Source: Canna indica
Lineage: Eukaryota; Streptophyta; Magnoliopsida; Zingiberales; Cannaceae
Assembly: GCA_034359265.1 (NCBI GenBank)
Contig: CP136894.1
Span: forward strand, 25,698,501 to 25,762,500
DNA: 64,000 nucleotides
Direction of reading: 5' to 3'
Numbering within the stretch: the stretch's first letter is position 1; each line of letters begins with the position of its first letter. Under the pieces are notes generated by a model. It was not told the DNA's origin, did not search any database, and saw nothing but the letters and a program-made list of their open reading frames with translations. The translations under genes were made by a program, and so were the position numbers. Of the stretch, positions 11,725-21,807 are shown piece by piece.

Positions 11725-12192
11725 GGGCGTGTTTGGTTGGATAGAGTGAATTCATAAGGAATATGAATAGACAAGGAATATGAATAGACCAGGAATGAAA
11801 TAGATGAGAAATAGTATTACATTATTTGGTTGACATTGTAAAATAGGCCAAGAATAGAATTACTTTGTTTGGTTAGCATAAGAAATAGACAAGGAATAGA
11901 AAGTTAAATGACCAAAATATCCTTCTTAATAAAATTGAATATATTTAATTTGTTTACTTAACACGAAGAATGTACAATAAATTAAGAGAAAATGACTAAA
12001 ATGCCCTCCTAAAAATATAATAAATTATATTGTAATTTATTCTAATTAATAATAATTTAATAAAAATATGGATCAATATAAAATAATTTATTAACTTAAA
12101 ATAATAAAAATACTATTATTTATTTTATTTTTATAAAAAATAATTGAATCTTCAAAAAATAACTATTAAAATATTATTTAATAATAAAATAT
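11725..12192. mobile_element. Truncated MITE-like end (PIF/Harbinger-type)
   Basis: After TTA (11722-11724) the sequence reads GGGCGTGTTTGGTTGG, a terminal sequence typical of plant DNA transposons with TTA target sites, and turns very AT-rich. Internal degenerate copies of TTTGGTTGG/TTTGGTTAG occur at about 11825 and 11870. The opposite terminus is not found; the region stops where the SV2 LTR fragment starts. No transposase is present. hAT origin is the alternative. Confidence 0.42.
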
Positions 12193-12652
12193 TAGTGTGT
12201 GGTCTTGTGTGTAAGTGGTTACCTTGGTGTATAATGTGTAAAGCCACTTGTGTAAACTAAGTTAAGAGTAGGTCTTAGGAATTGAGGTGGGAAAGCTCAC
12301 TCGGTAGGAAGGCATGATACTTCCGGGTGTGGAGGTGCCTTTGAGGTGAGTGTAGGGTCTTTCCGGTGTAAATTTCTCAATTGTGAGCTACTCATAATTT
12401 AGTAGATTCGGGTGTGAAATCCCATGCACGGTGCTTAGGTAGTGGAGTAGGCATTGTGGCCGAACCACTATAAATCCTTGTGTTAGCATTGATACATTGC
12501 TTGTGTTTCAATTGTTTTATTATTGCTTCCGTACTTAGTTGATAAATTGTATTTTGTCTAAGAAGGCTAAGAAACGATTAATACCGAATTTAGGCAAAAA
12601 GATTAGTAAACACACTATTCACCCTCCAGCTAGTGTGGCCATTTCCCCAATA
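12193..12652 (+). repeat. SV2 5' LTR, 3' third only
   Basis: It matches 24330-24790 of the SV2 3' LTR, from TAGTGTGTGGTCTTG onward. The 35-nt conserved motif is at 12438-12472. The end reads CCCCAATA instead of CCAACA. The promoter half is lost, so this copy has no evident TATA box of its own. Confidence 0.85.
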
Positions 12653-12654
12653 AT

Positions 12655-12666
12655 TGGTATCAGAGC
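12655..12666 (+). promoter_or_regulatory. SV2 primer binding site (tRNA-iMet)
   Basis: TGGTATCAGAGC, the complement of the 3' end of plant initiator Met tRNA, lies 2 nt after the LTR end. Perfect 12-nt match to the usual site. Confidence 0.9.
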
Positions 12667-12721
12667 GGGTCCGTAGCTTGAGATTTCACCATCTCTTCTA
12701 CACCTTGCTTCGATCCGGAAA

Positions 12722-14047
12722 ATGGCACTAGAGTGTGTAGCGTATGTATCACCTAGGTTTGATGAGTCAAACTTTGGTCTTTGGAAAGGAAGAATGTATA
12801 CATTCTTAAAGACTCAAGGTATATGTGTGTTTATTATGGTAAAGTCAAAATACATAGAACCTAAGAAAAACTTGGATGCATGGACCCAAGAACAAATTAA
12901 CAGATTTGAGTTAAATGCTAAAGCAACAAATTGCATATATTGTTCTTTGGAAAATAATATTTTCGAAAAAGTCATTCATTGTACTTCGGCATATGATATT
13001 TGGGCTACTTTGAACATGCTTTATGATTATGGTAAAACTGAAGAACTTGTTACTCTAAATAAAGGAAACGATGACAATTATCATACTCCTATATCTAATG
13101 AAGTTCTTGAAGCTAATAGTGTATCTAGCCAAAGAAATATAAAGAGTCGGAAGAGAAAGATGATATGTCACCTATGCAATGAGAAAGGGCACGTGAAGAA
13201 AAATTGCCCTAGTATGAAAAACAAGGCAAAACGGAGGTCAAATGCTTCTACTCACTCACGTACATCAAGTGAAGCATCCTCACACCATGATCACCAAGTT
13301 AACATCATGAATGTTGATGAGGAGGTATGCTCTTCTCCTAGTCATGATAATCATAATTATAGATCTAATTCATCTAGTTCCTTGGATTTTCTTTATGATG
13401 AATTATTAGACGAATGTAAAATTATGTATGCCTTGGTGGTTAAAAAGGATAAAGAAAACAAAAAATTAAAGAAGGAAAGCTTGACTCTTAGCTCTCATTT
13501 ACATGATGCTAAACTAGAAAATGAGATGCTAAAAATCAGTGTCTCTAATCCATGTCATGATGTTTTAAGTACCGACACTAAGGATTTGAAAAACAAAAAT
13601 GACATGTTAAAGAATGAAAATAATATGTTGAAAACTCATTTGCATGCTTTGCATAAATCTATGAATGATTTGACAAATGAGATGTTGATTTTGAGTAGAA
13701 AAGTTAATACTTCTTCTCTTAATTCTAAAAATCAAAATGTCTCATTTAGGAAACCTCAAAAGAACAATGTTTTCCTTAAGAATGCTCATGCTCATCATGT
13801 TTTTCATGCTAACCATTCTAACATTAGACCTCATGTCCATAAGAATAATGAAAAGAAGAGATTTAATGGACATTGCTTTTGTTGTGGTGTTTACGGGCAT
13901 GCTATTTATGATTGCGCTTTTAAGATGAATCCAAGTGTGACAAAGATACTTTGGGTTCCTAAGCCCTCTAACCCCCAAGGACCCAAAGCCATTTGGGTAC
14001 CAAAGATCTCATGCTCTTTTGTAGGGGGAGTTACCACACAAGGCTAA
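12722..14047 (+). CDS. gag: SV2 Gag, intact 441-aa frame
   Basis: Gag would package element RNA into cytoplasmic virus-like particles. Residues 1-115 resemble the N-terminal gag domain of copia elements (FDESNFGLWKGRMYTFLKTQG, then AYDIWATLNMLYDY). The central capsid (UBN2) stretch usually found next is absent, and the protein passes straight to a basic linker. A first zinc knuckle CX2CX4HX4C is CHLCNEKGHVKKNC (about 149-162). A Ser/His-rich stretch and a long charged coiled coil follow (about 230-330, with KKDKENKKLKKE and KNENNMLKTHLHAL). A second knuckle, CFCCGVYGHAIYDC, is near 386-399. The tail NPQGPKAIWVPK ends GGVTTQG at a TAA. The ATG is 56 nt after the primer site and is shared with SV4-SV6. 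It is the only copy open from start to stop. Confidence 0.9.
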   Translation: MALECVAYVSPRFDESNFGLWKGRMYTFLKTQGICVFIMVKSKYIEPKKNLDAWTQEQINRFELNAKATNCIYCSLENNIFEKVIHCTSAYDIWATLNMLYDYGKTEELVTLNKGNDDNYHTPISNEVLEANSVSSQRNIKSRKRKMICHLCNEKGHVKKNCPSMKNKAKRRSNASTHSRTSSEASSHHDHQVNIMNVDEEVCSSPSHDNHNYRSNSSSSLDFLYDELLDECKIMYALVVKKDKENKKLKKESLTLSSHLHDAKLENEMLKISVSNPCHDVLSTDTKDLKNKNDMLKNENNMLKTHLHALHKSMNDLTNEMLILSRKVNTSSLNSKNQNVSFRKPQKNNVFLKNAHAHHVFHANHSNIRPHVHKNNEKKRFNGHCFCCGVYGHAIYDCAFKMNPSVTKILWVPKPSNPQGPKAIWVPKISCSFVGGVTTQG

Positions 14048-15020
14048 AGAAGATTGAAGAATTGAAGTTGACCAATGAGTTGAAGGAAGGATCCCTACAT
14101 GGTTGCAACTTCAAAGTCTTCACCTAGACTAGATGCCTATGGTAAAGTTGGCATCAAATACTTTGGTATCATCTTCTAATCAACATTGATCTACATATGG
14201 TGAAGTTTTTGATACTATGCATAATTCAGTTGAGCTTTGTCTGCTCTTGATATGGTGTATCAAATGATTTTTTGTTTTTTTGATTTCCGGTCTCTTCGGA
14301 GACCTATGTAGCCTTTAACAGGCTCATGTGACCTTGCGGTTTTAAATTGTAGGCTCATTATGGCCTTTCGGTTTTCAACCAATAGGAAGGGTTGGAAATC
14401 TTATGTTTCAAAATATCATATTTTTGAGATCTCTCGATTCGTTTTGGTTTCATGACGATTTTACTTGAAACAAATTTTTCACTATCTAGATTAGGTTGAA
14501 ATTCTCAAATGAAGATCTCTATTTCACCTTGCTATTTAGTATGCTAACTTGCTAGTTGTTATATCATTGTGCTACTAATGATTTTTGGCTTGCAAGTTGA
14601 CATCCATGAAAATGGAAGGCTAATAATTAAGAGGAAAATGATAAGTTTGACAAAATTCTCATATAAGAGGTATGTCTTTGAATTCGTAAAAATCTTAGCA
14701 TAATATCTCAATATTCATACTTTATTGGTGTCCCTATACTCATGATTAGAATTGTATGATAAATCCTTAAATTCTCATGAGTAGGTTCAATTTTAGTACT
14801 TAGGCAAGGTTCATTGAATGAAAGTTGCTCTAGGTTAAAATTTGACATTAGAGACTTCCATTTTGAGTCCAAACTCGTGAAACATGTTTAGATATACACA
14901 TAACTTGATTCTAGGTGTTTAGATTTGAAAAATCATGTGTAATTGGGAAAAATGATAACTAGCTCACCTTAGGAGACTCAAAATTGAAAGAGTTTGACAT
15001 AAGTCAACAAATTGACTTAG
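14048..15020 (+). other. SV2 non-coding domain, first part, with conserved hairpin block
   Basis: No gene is seen. The conserved block (14289-14395) starts 242 nt after the gag stop with a perfect GGTCTC-TTCG-GAGACC hairpin, followed by a second possible stem AGCCT/AGGCT. Further on come the repeated phrases of the family's 3' domain, including AAGTCAACAAATTGACTT (15001-15018), where GY2 inserted. The last five bases (CTTAG, 15016-15020) are the left copy of the GY2 target duplication. Confidence 0.7.
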
Positions 15021-15702
15021 TGTCACACCCCGACTGAGGGTAGTGTGACCGGCCAGGGTCCACGTCCTGCCCTGTAGCCTACTGTCTACACTCATATCAA
15101 GAAACCAAAACATATCGACTGAAAGAAACTTAACATACTTTATAAAAAGTTTGCAAGTCACAATATATTTAAGTTTTTCAAAACAAGAACAAACATCAAC
15201 ATCAAATCCAAATGATTAAATATCAAGTTTTACAAATCTTTTCAAAGATAACCGTAAGTGCAGAAATAAAACCAACATAACTAGGACTAGTCTAAGACTC
15301 ATGGACGCCGCTACGAGATATGACACCGCCTCCGCCCTCCAGTTGCACCATGTCGACACCAAGCTACTGCTCATGCTCTGCAAAATAAAATATAAACTGT
15401 GAGTCCACTTGGGACTCAGTGAGTGTCTCAAATGAACCTCCACATAATCCTCAGACCTGCATATATATCATACAAGGCAATAAAGGAATGTACAAGAAGG
15501 TAGAGTGTGTTTCTAATACAATTACAGACTCTCAACGGATCCATCAGTACCAACTGTACATGATAACCTGCCACATTGGCTTATCAAGCCTCTGGCATTC
15601 GGCCCTTGGGCCTACTCATAGCAATATATCCCGGCTACAGCCGTCCCTATCATATCAGGTAGTATCATCTCAAGATGCAGGCAAACAATCCCGGGCCCTA
15701 CA
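15021..15702 (-). repeat. GY2 3' LTR, truncated
   Basis: It matches 18054-18738 of the 5' LTR until CCCGGGCC, where it jumps to reverse transcriptase sequence. The joint carries a short shared GGCCC-like stretch, typical of deletion by illegitimate recombination between the RT gene and the 3' LTR. Confidence 0.82.
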
Positions 15703-16010
15703 GCTGGTCAAATAGATCATCTATCCTCGGCAGTGGGTAGCGGTTCTTAATAGTCACCTTGTTCAGCTGCCTATAATCAATGCACATGCGCATCGACCCA
15801 TCCTTCTTCTTCACGAAGAGAACTGGGGCACCCCAGGGTGACACACTCGGCCGGATGAACCCTAGGTCTAGCATTTTCTGCAATTGCAGCTTTAGCTCTC
15901 TGAGTTCGGCCGGTGCCATCTTGTAAGGGGGAATGGAAATTGGTTTCACCCCAGGCTACAGATCAATGCAAAAATCGACCTCCCTTCTGGGCGGCAACCC
16001 TAGCAATTCC
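15703..16010 (-). pseudogene. pol: GY2 reverse transcriptase N-terminal stub
   Basis: Reading the minus strand, the stub covers the protease-RT linker (PPRREVDFC) and the RT fingers: [12 protein letters not shown], the [13 protein letters not shown] box, MCIDYRQLN and [14 protein letters not shown], after which the frame enters LTR sequence. The polymerase active site is absent. The phrase between protease and PEELLGLPPRRE is deleted and frame-shifted relative to GY3. No activity is possible. Confidence 0.88.
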
Positions 16011-16640
16011 TCAGGCCATGGGGGTTCCGCTGACATGCTTTGCTTCACCCCTTTCCTCCTCGACCACAGCTACAAAGGCCAGGAAAGATTGGCAACCGCC
16101 TCTAAGAAATTTGCAAGCCTTTAGGGCTAAGATGACCCCTATCGGTTTGCTACCTCCCTCCCCTTGGAAGATGAACTGCGGTAGCCCAGGCTTATTAAAC
16201 ATCACTGCTTTGGCTCTACAGTCCAGCATTGCGAAATGCTCCACCAGCCAGTCCATGCCAAGGATGACATCAAGCTCAAGAGTAGGTAGGAGTGTCAAGT
16301 CCGCACTCAGCACATGGCCACATATGAGCACTTCACATCCTTGATAAATTGAGGTTGTTAAGATTGCATCGCCCGTAGGCGTTGATACCATCAATGGCCC
16401 ATCAAGCATAGAGGGTGCCATTGGCAGCTTTGCAGCAAACATGGCAGACACAAATGAGTGTGTGGCACCCAGATCAAATAATACATATGCAGCAGACGAA
16501 CATACTAAAATAGTACCTATCACCACTGCTTTGGAAGCCTCTGCTCCATCACGGTTCATAGCATAGACCAGCGCAGGCGGACTCTCTGAATGACTGGTCT
16601 GCGGCCCCCTATTCTTCATCTGCCCTCTCGATGCTACTGA
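16011..16640 (-). pseudogene. pol: GY2 retroviral-type aspartic protease
   Basis: This is the C-terminal part of a frame that runs from 16847. The fold is recognisable: ATYVLF-type strand SSAAYVLF, then DLGATHSFVSA where the family has D-S/T-G-A, and later LELDVILGMDWL. The missing Ser/Thr after the catalytic Asp suggests a dead enzyme. The frame ends at TPMA, just before a deleted linker. The protease would have cut the Gag-Pol polyprotein. Confidence 0.82.
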
Positions 16641-17837
16641 CCCTGCTGACATAGGTGCTTTACCCCTTGACTGCTCAGGCTCCTGACTAGTTCCCTCATG
16701 GCAGTCCTTCTTGAAATGACCGCCCCGGCTGCACTTGAAGCAAGCATTAGTGCGGTTAAGGCAGGACCCCCAGTGCCTCTGATTGCAGCTGCCACACTGC
16801 GACGCCTCAGATCTCTGAAAACCACCTCCTAACACTGCCGGCCTCACTGTCCCGGTCCCTTGGCCCCCACAGCCCCGATGGCCATTCTGCCCCCGGCTTT
16901 GCTGCTGACTGCTGTGGGCATTGCCCCCTCAAGGTGCCAAGGTCGACTTCCAGAACCCTGTGACCGGAACTTCTTCTTAGCCGACCCGTCATTTCTCTCG
17001 AACGGCACCAAATCTTCTTTCCACATGGCTTCTTCCACTACTCGAGCCAGTGTAGATTCCTCGGTGAAATGAATAAGCCTGCCAAATTGTGGCCTCAATC
17101 CTGCCACGAACCTCTTGACCCTAGCGGTCTTAGACGCCACTAGGGTGGGATGGTACTTGGAGAGATGATTAAACTCCATCTCATACTCCAACACTGTCAT
17201 GCCTCCCATGTGGTAAGTACTTGTCACGGGCGCGCTTGTCACGGACACTCATGGGTAAGTACTGCTCTTCCACAGCCGCCCGAAATTCCTCCCATGTGGG
17301 AGGTGGTGCTCCAGCTGCCCTGCGGGCCTTCCAAGTTTGCAGCAGGACCTTTGCCTGTCCCCTCATCTGAAGACCGACCATACGAGCAGCCGCCTCTGAT
17401 GAACATCCCAGTTCCATGCATAGCTCATAGCAATTCCCCAAAAATTCCGTCACTTCCACCTGGCGATCTGTCCTTGTGAACTCTGCTGGCTTCAGGGTGA
17501 AATTTTTTGCATAAGTTGGGATTCTGACCACTGGTGCTACCACCTCCGCCACTTCTGGTACCACTGAAACCACGGGCACTGGCTGTGGCGGTGGCTACTG
17601 GGACTGCTGCTGCATCTGTTGCTGCAACTACTGTCTCAGTTCCTGCTCCTTAGGGAGCGCCTCAATCAATTGGTTCACCTGAGCCTGCAGTAGATCAACC
17701 ACCGACTCTTGTCCTTGCCCCTCAGACAGTTCTCTATCTCTGCCCCGTGTCCGGCCTCGGCCTCGACCTCGCCCCCGGCCTCGACATTCCGTCGAGTTAC
17801 TGCCACTGCCACTCAAAGCAGCATTTCGAGCATCCAT
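16641..17837 (-). pseudogene. gag: GY2 Gag, frameshifted
   Basis: From the ATG at 17837 come a Gly/Arg-rich N-terminus (repeated RG after position 18), a Gln-rich stretch with two stops (about 17625 and 17598), then a typical gypsy capsid domain (NFTLKPAEFTRTD, VLLQTWKARR, TWEEFRAAVEEQYLP). A deletion near 17230 shifts the frame; the capsid C-terminal part (EYEMEFNHLSKYHP, KRFVAGLRPQFG) continues in a second frame to about 16850. A CX2CX4HX4C knuckle, CFKCSRGGHFKKDC, follows near 16735. The gag start is about 200 nt from the primer site. Confidence 0.85.
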
Positions 17838-18037
17838 TTCACTATCACAAGGAAGAAAGGAAAGTGTATGACATATAAGAAATTATTAACACAAGCTCTT
17901 TAAACTACTAACCGCATGGTGCGTTGAGTGCAGGAGTGGTCGCCCAATCTCGTAGCATAACTATACCGTAAGTCGACACGCTAGCATATGGCTCATACGG
18001 TACCCAACAATGAGTCATAGACAAGACCTAACCTAGG

Positions 18038-18050
18038 GCTCTGATACCAA
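18038..18050 (-). promoter_or_regulatory. GY2 primer binding site (tRNA-iMet)
   Basis: On the minus strand it reads TTGGTATCAGAGC, 3 nt inside the 5' LTR end. It is the same primer as in the SV elements. Confidence 0.85.
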
Positions 18051-18053
18051 CTT

Positions 18054-20598
18054 TGTCACACCCCCGACTGAGGGTAGTGTGACTGACCAGGGCCCACGTC
18101 CTGCCCTGTAGCCTACTGTCTACACTCATATCAAGAAACCAAAATATATCGACTGAAAAAAACTTAACATACTTTATAAAAAGTTTGCAAGTCACAATAT
18201 ATATAAGTTTTTAAAAACAAGAACAAACATCAACATCAAATCCAAATGGTTAAATATCAAGTTTTACAATTCTTTTCAAAGATAACCGTCAGTGCAGAAA
18301 TAAAACCAACATAACTAGGACTAGTCTAAGACTCATGGACGCCGCTACGAGATATGGCACCGCCTCCGCCCTCCAGTTGCACCATGTCGACACCAAGCTA
18401 CTGCTCATGCTCTGCAAAATAAAATATAAACTGTGAGTCCACTTGGGACTCAGTGAGTGGTTCAAATGAAGCTCCACATAATCCTTAGACCTGCATATAT
18501 ATCATACAAGGCAATAAAGGAATGTACAAGGAGGTAGAGTGTGTTTCTAATACAATTACAGACTCTCAACGGATCCACCAGTACCAACTATACATGATAA
18601 CCTGCCACCTTGGCTTATCAAGCCTTTGGCATCCGGCCCTTGGGCCTAATCATAGCAATATATCCCGGCTATAGCCGTCCCTACCATATCAGATAGTATC
18701 ATCTCAAGATGCAGGCAAACAATCCTGGGCCATCGAATAGGATGGCCATTAGTCTCCGGACATCGTCTGGGGTAAGGATAGCTAGTCCCACCCAACTAGG
18801 GTTTGGCACCTAGCGGGCCCGCTGGCGCATCTCTAGACCCAACTGGCCGAGCTGAGCATTGGTTATTTCCAATCTCCTCGCTCCTCGACGGACCATCACA
18901 AGCACATTACACAATCAAAATCCTAGGGTTTCCATATATATATATATATATATATATACACTTCGGGCCTTTGCCCGTATCTAGCCATGTCCAGCTACCG
19001 GGTCAACAATTCATGCCGCCCCTGTTAGTATATGTGCACCTACAATCTCTAAGTATCCAAGATGTACAAGCAGTCATAGAAGTGTGATAATCTCATATCT
19101 AGGTTTCCATAAATGTGCTATGAACATCTAGTGACACCTTACATGTTACCTAGCTTTTTTTACACTGTCTTAGGTGAGAATTTCCATGAGTCATCATTGG
19201 AATACCATCCAAGGACATTTAGGGCAGCATGTATAATGGAAAGAAAAATGCTCAAATATTACATCATTCACCATATTTAATCATAATGCACATACCTAAC
19301 CATTCTTATACTACCTTAGGAATAGTAGCACAATAAGGAACAACTATCTAGCATGGCAAGGTAGTAATAATTTAAATAACAAGTATGAATTATAAAACAT
19401 GGTAACATTGTCAACATCCAAGTTTAAGGATCAAATGCTAAGTATGGATAGAATCTAGTATTTCTACAATTCAAATCAATTAAGCTACTTGTTAAGTTTG
19501 GTGTTCTTCCTAAGTATTGTCATATCCTTATGTGATCCCTAAGATCATGAACTTTCCATCTAAGACAAATCTCTCCTCCTCTGCCCAACCTTGGCCGAAC
19601 CATGAGCAAGGGAAACCTTGCTCGGCCAAGGTCCTTCGGGTAGGGAAAGATGGAAGAGACTTTAACTATACTTTGTCTCTTCAATTCCACGTACTTCTTA
19701 AATACCAAAGATCAACTTACCCTTCCCCTCACCCTTTGGCCGACCCTCTTCATGAATCTTAGGGTTCATTCGACCACTTCAAAGTGCTTTAGAGGGCATG
19801 CTTCATGTTACGCAAGGAGTTCAAAGGATTGAATCAAAACAGTGGTATAGGGCATCTAAGGGCCTTCTTGCCGTCAAGGGAATCGGAGAAAATTTCGGCA
19901 CAACCTTTCCCCTTTTCCCATGACTCGGCAGCCCCTAAAATACTCAAATCGATGGTTAAAACAGCGAGATCCAACAAGAACATCATAAAACAGTGAGTAC
20001 CTATCGTTGAAATCATAGATCGTTGGAAAAACGCGAGAACTCAACCTAGCATTTAGGGTTCGGCCACCCGCCTCCCCCAAACTGTTAAAGCCTTAACCAC
20101 TCACCTTTTTAAGAGGAGAAAACAGTGAGGAAGAAGATCCTCACGTCCTTGAAGTGATCGGCTCCGGCAATGGCAAGATCTCCGACCAAGAATCCGAGTA
20201 GTGCCTCCCTTTTTTTTTCCCTTGCTCCTCCTCTTTCTCCCTTGCTGCCTTGTGCGGCTCAATGAATGAGCCACACGGCTGCAAGATGAGGGTTTTAATC
20301 CCTCATCTAGCTTTCCAAATGAGGCCTCTTGACTCACTTAACTCGCACTCAAACCTCGACTAAACCCGAACTCAACTTGGGTTCCGACTCAACCCATAAT
20401 ATGACTCGAGTTAACTTAATTTAAGGTATGATTTTATAAAAGGAAAGTTAATTATCAAAATAGACTTCATGATTCATTAGCCGAGTCATACCTTTTCACT
20501 CGAGGCGATCCTGAGGCTCGACTCGACTACCCCGGGTCCGACGCGCTGCACCAAAATAGATTTTTATAATAGGAAACTTTTTTTTTTCGGGTCTTACA
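18054..20598 (-). repeat. GY2 5' LTR (complete, 2.5 kb)
   Basis: It reads TGTAAGACCC (right end) to GGGGTGTGACA (left end) on the minus strand. It contains a (TA)n microsatellite at 18935-18958 and short purine- and T-rich tracts. The related GY4 LTR at 54033-56453 has the same overall order. ORFs within (for example 18803-19087 and 20101-20337) have no recognisable domains. Confidence 0.82.
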
Positions 20599-20603
20599 CT
20601 TAG

Positions 20604-21060
20604 AAATCTCATTTTGAGTCCAAGCTTCACAAACATGTTTAGATTTACTCATGTAAGGTGTCTAAGTGTCCAAGTTTTTTCTTAAAAAAACTATAAGTAA
20701 ATTATTAAATTTGATACTTAGCAATTTCATGTTATCTAGCTTATATATGTTTGAATGAAATCGTGCTAGGTTGATATCTTGATCAAATGATATTATCTTT
20801 ATCTCAAACTTAATATACATGATTTGAATGATCATACTTTGGTATCTAGAAAGGTTGGATAAAATTTGAAAACGTTTGACAAAATGACTTATATTTACAA
20901 AAATGCCACTGTGAACTTGTAGATTTTCTAGAAAATTATAGAGACATCCCTTTTGAGTGACTCTTGACTTTTTGGAATCCTCATGAAGACTGGGTCATGT
21001 GAAAAAAAGTTTCATAAAGTTCCAATATATAGATCTCTCAAAAATATTTTTTTTTTGGGT
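20604..21060 (+). other. SV2 non-coding domain, second part
   Basis: Host sequence resumes after GY2 with AAATCTCATTTTGAGTCC, matching 1393-1420 of SV1. It continues the repeated 3'-domain phrases, then loses similarity to SV1, SV4 and SV6 at about 21050. No gene seen. Confidence 0.7.
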
Positions 21061-21807
21061 TTAGAAAACCCATTGCAACTCAATCGATCGCATGACATGC
21101 AATCGCCCGATCGATCCGCAGACAGAAATTGATCCTGTCCACCCATTTGGCCGACTGTTTTAATCACAGCCCTTCAACCTAAGCTTTTAAGCCCGAAACT
21201 AGGGTTTCTTTGATCACTTCAACCTGCCACTCAACCTTTCTCCTTGATTTTAAGGTTCATTCTTCTCTTCTAATGTAAAAACTCAACCTTTAGCTATAAT
21301 ACATGAGTTAGTTCATCATGTTGAGTGGATTCTTCATCTTTCCTATTCTCTAAGTCTAGATTCACTCATAAAAAATCATGGTTCATGTTTTTTTCTCTAT
21401 GGATGGTGATTTTCCTTAGTATTTTTGCTTCTAAACAAGTTCTAGGGAAGGAAAATCAAATCTCTTATGGTTCTTGTATAAGTAAAAGTTTGTTTTCCTT
21501 CATGAGATATCTTTATTCTTAACAGTTTTTTTTGTTTTTTTGTCAAAGGGATTCTTCATGTTAATGATGTTAATGATTCAAACTTATGTTTGCCATTTTA
21601 TTTGTGACCCATTTTATTATTATTATTATTATTATTATTGGTTGCACTCATTGAGATTTAATATTAAAATCTAATTTTTTTTGGCATAGAAAAGGAAGTC
21701 CTGTACAAATTTATGTTGATCTTAAAAGTGTTTCTTCTCTTTGGCTTAGGAGCATGCATCTATCATCAAAGCTAATTACCTACACATCATCCTAATTGTC
21801 TTGTAGA
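21061..21807 (+). promoter_or_regulatory. Candidate internal promoter/leader of the SV2 second ORF
   Basis: This stretch has no counterpart in SV1, SV4, SV5 or SV6. It contains TTTTAAGCCC (about 21186), then ACTAGGGTTTC (21199-21209), a phrase common in plant 5' leaders. A small frame at 21385-21522 encodes a 45-residue, strongly hydrophobic start (SLWMVIFLSIFAS) that looks like a signal or membrane segment but matches nothing I know. A (TTA)n tract lies at 21617-21640. A promoter role is inference. Confidence 0.35.

Larger units (their letters stand above)
15021..20598 (-). mobile_element. GY2: internally deleted gypsy element nested in SV2
   Basis: The element lies in reverse orientation with TGTCACACCCC at one end and GGGTCTTACA at the other. 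It is flanked by CTTAG at 15016-15020 and 20599-20603, a clean 5-bp target duplication. The 5' LTR (right side) is complete, the 3' LTR keeps only its last 0.68 kb, and pol from mid-RT onward is missing. In the first 300 aligned bases I count about 11 differences between the two LTRs by eye, which suggests a moderately recent insertion. Confidence 0.88.

Noticed and set aside
13737..13978. Met/Leu/Ile-rich frames on both strands inside gag (also 47230-47514 and 59621-59893)
   Set aside because: Shadow frames of the Gag coiled-coil and His-rich region; they recur in each copy only because gag does.
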